DNA from: Eremophila alpestris peregrina
Lineage: Eukaryota > Chordata > Aves > Passeriformes > Alaudidae
DNA: 64,000 bases
Direction: 5' to 3'
NCBI GenBank assembly: GCA_009792885.1
Contig: WMCF01000089.1
Span: forward strand, 506,239 to 570,238
The notes beneath the pieces were generated by a model, which ran no database searches, was not told where the DNA came from, and was given only the letters and a program-made list of their open reading frames with translations. This document shows positions 52,801 to 61,800 of this stretch, in pieces. The translations under genes and the position numbers were made by a program. Position 1 is the first letter of the stretch. The number at the start of each line of letters is the position of its first letter.

Positions 52801-55800
52801 GAGTAATTTTCACAAATACACTCAGTATTAGGCCTCTAGCTTTCTTAGGAGACAAAACTATTCAGGACCACATAATTTTTCTGTCTCAGTCACAAGCCAC
52901 ATGTAAGTCTTTTCAGAAGCCATGTCCTGTCTGTGGGGATTTGGAAGTCAAAGAGAATATGAACTTTGGACTCATCCAGTGCTGTTTTATCCTTTTCCCA
53001 GGAAAACTTAGTATCCTAGCCTCTGAAATAAAATTCCACACTTCAGTAAATTATGCCTGGACTTAACCTTTTGTAGTTACTTTCCTCTTGGAAAGGGTAA
53101 GCATGAGTAACAGGTGATTTTCAGCTCAATATCCCTTGGTAAGAAAAAAATAATAATGTATTTTTCAGGAGAAAGTCCTGATACTCTGTACACTGATCCA
53201 ACAGGAAAAGAAAAAAAGATGCTTAGCAATGAGGTGCCAGTATTACAAAGCAGGCAGTAACTCTTTTAAATATCACAATTTGATAACTGCATCTGTTGCA
53301 TATTAGCCAAGGGGGTTGTATATATACATATATGCATATGTACAAAGTAGGAGTATGTAGACTTCACTTCTGTAACTGGATCATTTTCAAATACTTAAAA
53401 ATTGGAACAGGTGAAAGGAAGAGCTTAACCTAACTTCCAAAGTGGTTATAGTTGAGCTCCTTGCCAAGGCTTGTTAGACAAATCAGACTGGCATAAGACG
53501 CCCCTTAACTTACATGTGTTGGATGTGCTCTTGACTCAGTGGAGAAATGCATTTCTGGATGACTAATTGCAATATGTAGCTGTTCTTTTGTTAATGTGCT
53601 TCCAGAAGCTCATGTGCAAGCAAGCCATTTTTCACTAGGTTTCAGCAAAAGTGTTCCCTGTGAGGAGGACAGCGACAAAGTTAAATGTGATCTTTCACTG
53701 ATAAACTTGAGGAGGTTTTTTGTGTGATGGATACCAGATTAGCAGCAATATGTTTATCTATCTAAGAAATGTGCTTTAGCTTAGGAAATTACTACTGGTC
53801 CATGGATCTTGTAAACCAGTTTATTTTAAGAGTCAATCCAACTGTTCTTTGACTGTTCTTAAGACATGGAGAGCTCATAAAAATTCTCCGTTACAATTGC
53901 TAGGAATTCTCTTTGGCCAACTAGTATCTCATAGGAGAAGACTACAAAGGCACTTCAAATGAAAACAAGTACTAGAGCTTGGATGAATGTTTTTTTTCTT
54001 GGACAGTTGTCTGCTTTCTGGATTGCTAGAGAAAACAGCAGAGATTTTGATAGTGTTATGAAAGTTCATACTCAGAACATCAGCTGTGCTGTCAGAAACC
54101 AGCGTTCACTTGTTTTCTCAAGTTGTATTAGCTCTAAAGAAGGTCAGCCAGGACACAGTGTGTCTTTTGGTTAACATTTGTCTATGCTATAGTTACCGTG
54201 GAGATAGCTCTGACAGAAGTCTGTGCCTAAAAGAATTCCACTCGTTCTGGCACAGATCCAGCAGAATTTAAAGGAGTAAGTCACTTTCTGATATGTGCTG
54301 TGGCCTCAATGCAATTGTTGTTGAATTTCAAGGGTACTTTAGAAGCAGGAGGTGATGGTATTTATATCTTCTTTATACTGTGACTAAAAAGAAATGGACA
54401 ACAGACACAACCACTATGATAATTACAAACCTGAAAATCCAGGGTGATGCTACTTTTCGTATAAACAGAAAGAATTGAAAAGTCACAATGTATCATGCTA
54501 GGTTGGGTGTGGCTCTGAGCAACCTGATCTAGTGAAAGATGTCCCTGTCAGGATTCTTGTACTCCATGATCCTTGAAGGCCATTTCCAACCCCAACTATT
54601 TTATAATTCTGTGGTTTTATTTATTCTGTTTCTGTGTGTTTTTCTTTGTACACGCATCTGTTATACAGGCTTCCCTCCAGAGAGTCAGAGCATGGCTGAG
54701 GCAGTATGGAGGTTAACTAAGACACCCTCCTGCTCAAGTAAGGTCACTCAGAGCAGTTTGTCATGTTCAGTAAGGTTTTCAATATCATAATAGAGTCACA
54801 GAATGGTTTGAATAAGAAGGGACCTCTAAGATGATTTTGTCCCAGGAGAGACTGGGAGGGCTTTGGAGTAGGATGGAGGGCTATACTGGGGACTGCTTTG
54901 CTGTGCAATGAGGTCTTCATGTTACATAATGAAAACAGCCTTGCACACACATTGTGCCATGACCAGTGGAACTAACAGTGAAGGAATATCCTTAAGAGGT
55001 GGACAATTCTACGCTGAAAAAGTAGTCCACGTGTAGCTGCCATGTGTCAGAATAAGGAGAAATAAAAGTATAATGAGAATTAAGGTATCAGGTAACCCTT
55101 TCTTTGAGGGTTAGAATCTCATTTTTAAGAGACAGCTTTCAGATGTAAGTACTAGATAATACTTTAGTTCTGTGATGTTGGCTTTTGATTGAAGTTGGAG
55201 AACGTACACTGAAGCAGAAATAGGTGGATTAGACACAACATATTTAGTTTCAGGGGGTTCAAGAAAGCTAGCATTGAAGTGTCCTTGCTAAGTAGTTATA
55301 CACTGCAATCTTTCCTCATAATCTGCCACTGCAACATTGAGATACCCAGTGATGCACATTTCTGCCTGGATTCTTGCTTGCTTTTTATCAGTCATCAGTT
55401 AGAGGTGGTTCGGTGGTTTTCTTCCTCCAGTTCCAGTTCTCCTTTTTAATCCTTCTGTGGTAAATGGCAATTTGCTAGTGTGTTTCATTGAATCTAAATG
55501 CTGATATTATTTGAGAGCAAAAGGCTCTTAGTATTTTATTCTGTATATATACATAATATACTACATTATATACAGAATATAATACAAAGTATTTCCAATC
55601 TGTAAGGGAAGCATGGAAGTAGGCTCCAGCATGTAACATACCTGCTTTACAATGTGTGTTAACAGACTGTGTGATTAAGCAGAATTGGCAGTGTTTTGGG
55701 AGCTGTTCTGGAGGGGGTGGCACTTTGTCTTGGTCTTCAAGTTGTCAATAATAAATGTAGGGGATGAAGAAGTGATAACACACAGAGTCTGGTTATAGCT

Positions 55801-58800
55801 GCTCTGTCAAAAGTCAGGATAAAACTGAGATTACTCATCCCTCTTTTGTCTCTGAATGTACCCCTGTTTTAAGTGAACAGTAACAAAATTTAAAATATTC
55901 AGCCTCACAGCATGTCCTATGACAAGGAATGTTCCCATGAAGAAACATTTCAGTGGGTTAAAAGCAGATTTTTGATAGTTCTATTATGCCCTTCCTATCC
56001 AGGTAGCTTTCTGATTCAATGTGTATGTTAATGAAATACAATTGTTTCCATTCAGGTAAACAGACACTAAAGATATTTGATGGGAATGATGCAGTGAAAC
56101 GCAATCAATTTCGACTAATTTCAGTTCCAAGGATTGCAAAAAATGAAGAAGTTGTGGTAAGATACCCAGCGAGGGTTAATTTTCCAGTGTGATACCTATA
56201 ATTTCATATTACAGTAGTAAAAAGCTAAGTTTTAGAAATGTAAAATGTTGACAACACCAACAACAAAAGTCTGTGAATGGGCTATAATACTACAACATAA
56301 TTTGACTTCTTCCTGCTGTGCTCTTATTTTAGAACATCTGAGGAAATGGTGGCTTACATATCTGTAGCATAATGGCAACCACAGTATCACATGTTAAGCA
56401 GTCATTCTGCTTCCTGGTGTTTCTCTGAAGCCTCATTTTACTGATGCAAGCAATACAGGATAATCAGCTCCTTAAACCTTGTTCCTTTTCTGTAGTAGCA
56501 GTTTGATATTTATCCTGGACAGCCACCAATATTGCACTTGATTTAATCAGCTTTGAACACTAAAGCTTGTTACAGTTATCTCCTCCCCTTGGCTGTGAAA
56601 ATAATCAATTATTGATCACATACTGGCCACTCCCTAGCTTTTCCAGTGCTTCATCTGGGATGGAAAAATTTCTTAGTACTGAATCAAGTATGCTGTACAG
56701 ACCTTTATTTCCTGGGCTAAGCAGAGACCCCATGCTGTGAGAGATAAATCCCAGAGAGGGAATAGGGTGGTTTGCATGGTGATGTCTCAGAGTCATAAGA
56801 GACTTGGCAAAGAAATCTGAAGAATGTATTACATCAGAATTTTGACAATATAAAGCTAAAGAATATTAGGATTTTTATTTTGATACTGTGCTCAAAATCA
56901 ACAGGAATTGTGCAAAGGGTTTGTAGTGTTCTGGATGTCAAAGATCTTTAAGAAAAACTATGTAAAGGACTGAAAACACTTTTATTTAGGAGTGCTACTT
57001 GCCTTTCAACACATTTTACCAGGCTAGTGCTTTTAATACTAGAGAAGATGAATACAAGTTCTTGTAAGTGAGGTTTATTGACTGCAGTATCTGTTATCAG
57101 AGGTGCTGCAGGCATGGGCCCATTATCTGTGTAAAATTCCTGTGTGCATCTTGCAAGGACAGCCCTTCCCTTTCCTCTTCACAGGTGTGTGGATTCAGGG
57201 CAGCTTTGTGGCTGAGAAGCTCACTAATTTTTAGCATCCCTTAGTGCAAGAAGACTGAGCAGGCAAAGTTGGATTCAATCAAGTGAAATTTACCATCTTC
57301 CTTGTGGACTAAATTTTACATGCATGAGGGCAGATTTATTGGACCCAAATTTTTACATTTGGTCTTAAAATTACTATCACTTGCCAAAAATACTGTGGAT
57401 TGTGTTTAAATACATTGATATCTCAAGTTTCCTTCTTTCAAGTTCACTGAAATTTGTTTTCAAAACTTCGCTCCTGTTTTGATTTTTTTTTTTTGGCCAT
57501 TGCTAATGTATCTGCTGCTCTGAGGTTAGAACATGCATTGAGGTTTCATTTCATAAAACAGGTATTTATAATATCTATGGCTGTACAGGTATTAATGGTG
57601 TCTTTTCAAGTAAGTGTTAATTTATCTTGCTGTGTTTTAGGAGGCTGCTTTGAGGGCGTACTACATAAATGACGACCAGCAGGAGTACGAGCTTCAGACC
57701 TTTACACAGCAGGTGCTGCTCTCTGATGATGTTATCAACAGGAATGATGCTGCAGAGGACAGCAACTTGGGCTCAGTATTCCGAGAATCTGTTCCTGAAG
57801 CTTGGATCATCAGAGCCAAACCAAAGGATGAGGAAGTGATCAGAATTTATCCGGCCTGGCTAAAGTGAGTATTTTCCTTATTGATCGCAAGGTTATCCTG
57901 CTTGGCTAAATTTGTCCTCTGTAGTCTGGCCCTGTTTGCTTTAGTTATTGAAGCTGCAGAACTCTAACAGAGAGTGTAGTTTCTTTTTCTGTATTTCAGG
58001 ATTCTTCTGTTCATTTTTCTAAATAGGTAGTACGCATAACATTCATTTCCCTGCCTGGAAACTCTTGGGTTTCTTTATATGTGTGGAATATACTGTGCAA
58101 CTCGTGCAGTTCTATTATCATGCGTTTGGTTAGAAAGATGCAACTTTACGTTAACTACATCTGTAAACAAATGATGACATACACATCACTTGAAAAACTG
58201 ATGGATTTTTATGAAGAAATGTGAAGTAGGAAGAACTACAGTGCAACTTCCCATGTGACATGAGGAGGGGAAAAAAAACCGACAAGAAAAAGCCTATACA
58301 ATTTACCACTGAGATAGTATGAATTTTAAGCATATTTAGTAGTGAAAACAAAATGGTCTGGACCTAATAATTTCTGAAGACCTGTGGGATAAAATTTAAC
58401 CATGTGTTCCTTTTGCTGTTGCAACTGCATTAACAAGTTTTGTAAAAATTGCAGGTTGTCTTGGTGATTAGGAAGAGGCTTATCTGCAGTGCTACAATTG
58501 TAATTAGCATTTCCTTGAGATGGAAGTATTTCCTTGTCTGTGGCTCTGATACCACATTGCCTTGAGCCTCAGTGAACAACTTTCTTCAACTAATGCAAAT
58601 GTGTTTGAGAAAATTCTATACTTACAGAATTTAGGATAGGTCCTAAAATAAGTATTTTTCTCCTTAGGGTGGGAATGGCATATGTTTCTCTGCGAGTGAA
58701 TAAGGGTAGCACGGTGCAGACTGTGATCAAAGAAGTGCTCCCATTACTTGGACGGCAGGTAAGTGAAAGATCCTAAGCATGTGCATGTACCACCTGAGTG

Positions 58801-61800
58801 ACCCTGAAAGTATGTATTTTTCTCTTCAGCAAAATTACAGTCCCTTAATTCGCAGTCATTGTAACTGTTGTTAGCATTTGGTAGGTGATCTTTTGTGACT
58901 GCCATGCTGCTCAAAGTTTAACACAATCTTCAGAGTAGGTAGACATGGTTGCTCTGTACTGGACAGTACCATGAGAGTTTCTGGGTCAAGCAGATTGACG
59001 TGCATGATCACTGTGATTCTTGGGCTGCAGCATATTTTTACTTGTTGTTTATGTCTTGAAATATTTAAAACACATGTATATAGCTACTCTGCTAATTTTA
59101 CTGTGTTGGGAAATTGGCAATCACTGTTAGGATGATCATGCTTGTCTCCTAATTCTTTATGCTGCTCTGAAGGAAATTGTAAAATCACAGAATATCTCTA
59201 GTTGGAAAGGGCCCATAAAAATCATGGAGTCCAACTTGCTGCTCCTTGCAGGATTACCTAAAAATGAAGTGTATGACTAACAGCATTGTTCAGACACTTC
59301 TTGAACTCTCACAGACTTGCTGCCATGGTTAGTGATTGCCCAGCTCTCTAGCACATCCACATCTCCCCATAAGGGTCCCCTACCTTTGAGGGTGTCCACA
59401 GTTCCTCCTTAGTATCATCAGGAAACTCAAAATACATTTGATTTATTCATCCAGACAATTTATAAAAACCTTAAAGAGCACCTGAGAAATTTTCTTCCTA
59501 TGGTGGCAAGCAGCATCTCTGCAGTCCCCAAGGGCTGCAAGGAAGGACTCAAGGTTGAAACCAGCACCCGTGTTCTTTACTGTCTGCATTGCTTCCCACA
59601 TCACTGGAAAATTCTAGATACATCTTGTAATCTTGTAGATGCACATGCTTTCCTTGGAAGATAATCTCTTTTCAGTCTGCATGTCCTTTGTAGGGTTGGT
59701 GCCAAAACAGCATGACTTTCAGGAGCATGTTAGTGGACTTTGCTAGCGTGTCAAGCCACTGGCATGCCCAATCTCACCAGTGTGGAGACACAAAGCTGTA
59801 GTGTCAGTCAGCACCTGGGGCTTGTGAACACACCAGCAAATCAGCACAGTTCCACTGCTCCAGGTGGAATCAGCCATGCTTGCAGAGGGTGACTGCTACC
59901 CTGTGTGGTTATTAACAGGGTACACAGGGTACATGTGACTACCTCTCTCCAGTAAGTGATAATAATAGCTGTATCCAGCAGTGAAGAGCGTGCACTGTGT
60001 TTTGGCTACAGGATACTTCCAGGATTTGTTGGCAGTCCATTTCCTCAAGTGCTGTGGATCTTTTAACAAAAATAGGAACAACCATATCCAAAGTTTTGCC
60101 TCATCTGAAAAAAGCAACTGTCAAACACTGTAGCTGGAAATTCCGTTAGGGAAAGATCTTCACGTCTCTATATTTGGGCAGCTAGCTATATGCTGTAAGG
60201 GACTTAATTCTCTGGCTCAACTGGAATTTCTTCAGTAGTGGTAATTTTTAAATGCTCTACTTATTTCTCTGTATGAACATGCACATACAGGAAATCTCTT
60301 TTTAATATCCAGAATCTGCCTGTGCTCCAAGTTGCTTTCATCAAGTATCAGACAAAGCACATGTAGGCAGTTGAGGCTCTTAACAGCCCCGTTCATGATA
60401 CATAAAGCAAAGATCATCTGTCTCTTGATTCTCAAGGCCAAAATTTAATACCCTTCCTTAATCCTCAGCGTGATATATTTGCAGGGTTTCAGTCATTGTT
60501 GCAAATGGTTCAACTCTTGGCTGTGCCAGCTCTTCTGGTCCAGCTGCAAGGGACTTAAGTGGCAGTAGCTTGGAGAAGAGACTGTGGCACATGTGAAGAG
60601 GGTTTTGTTCCATCAGTGCCTGGAGTGTGCCAGGAGATGGGGAATGGTCAGTCTGCTTTTGCCAAGCTGGTTCCTGGTCCATGTTCTCCAAGAGCAGGCT
60701 CATTCCCAGTCCTGCATCCGTTCTCACTCAGTAAACTCAGGAAATACTCCAGCAGATGAGCTGCTCATCACTGAAGCAGGAATGGGATGAACTGTGCTCA
60801 CCTTCACAATGTGGCTGTGAGAATGCCAACGTTTTTAGGGGCATGGAAGCATGATGCCATGAGTGTGTCAAACGAAGATTATTCCTGTCTTGGAAGGAGT
60901 TGGTTAGAGGAAGAACATCATGGTGGATTTTAAAACATTTAACTTTTAAAAAATGTTGAATTTTCCATGCTCTGTTATAGACTATGTACAGGATATAACA
61001 TGCAATAATGTAAACATATGGCAAAATGTTGGTCAGAAGCTGCATTTACATGCTGTATCTTTTGGCAGACGGAGAGCCTGCAGAATTTCAAATTGGTGGA
61101 AGTGCTTATGGGCAGTAAGCAAGGTAAGTGAAGGAGCATTGGCCAAAGACACATCTGATCTCCGTGGGGTTTTTTTCCCCATTCCAATTGTCACAGTTCA
61201 TTTTCTACAATAAAAAACACAAATGAAACTTCATAATGATGCTGAAATACTTAATCAGAAGTGATGCTGATTCTTTTCAGTCCTGTGAGAATAAGGTTCC
61301 CTTTCATTATTACATAAAAACTCATTTGTGGTTTCTGGTGGATATTGACACTTTTGCCCTGTTTTGGGGAACTATGTTTAACTGACATAATTTTCTTAAT
61401 TGGATTATTTATTTATTATTAAAGATTAATTGTAAAGTTCAAATGGCTCCCTTCCTCTGTCTTCTTTCCTGCTTACACAGCCTCTGAAGAAGAGTAAGTT
61501 TGAGTCCTAAGACAGTCCAAGTAATATGTTTGTGTGCTAGGACAAACAGAAATCTGCAGTCCTAGCATTGCTCAAGTGTTTTGTGATCCTGCAGGAGCTA
61601 GGCTGGTGTTCTCCAAGTTGATATCCCTTTGTGCTTCAGTATTTGTAAGGTTGCATGAAGAAATAAACAAAGACATTGAAGTAGTCTGATGCTCTGACCT
61701 TTATAGTTCAAATACTGTCTTAATGCTTTGCTTTATTTGCAAGCATTATTGGGGAGTTGTTTTATAAAGTTTTTGTAGCTATGTGAATGTCATAACCTTG

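Larger units (their letters stand above)
50616..56055. other. DGKQ intron 7: AT-rich, CR1 tails and a GGAA-type repeat
   Basis: A 5.4-kb intron. It contains two short CR1 ends near 54.5-54.9 kb, a purine tract at 52533-52580, a TA/TG-rich patch near 53320-53340 and an AT-rich hairpin at 55531-55585. A GC-richer patch at about 51880-52620 has no recognised content. Confidence 0.5.
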
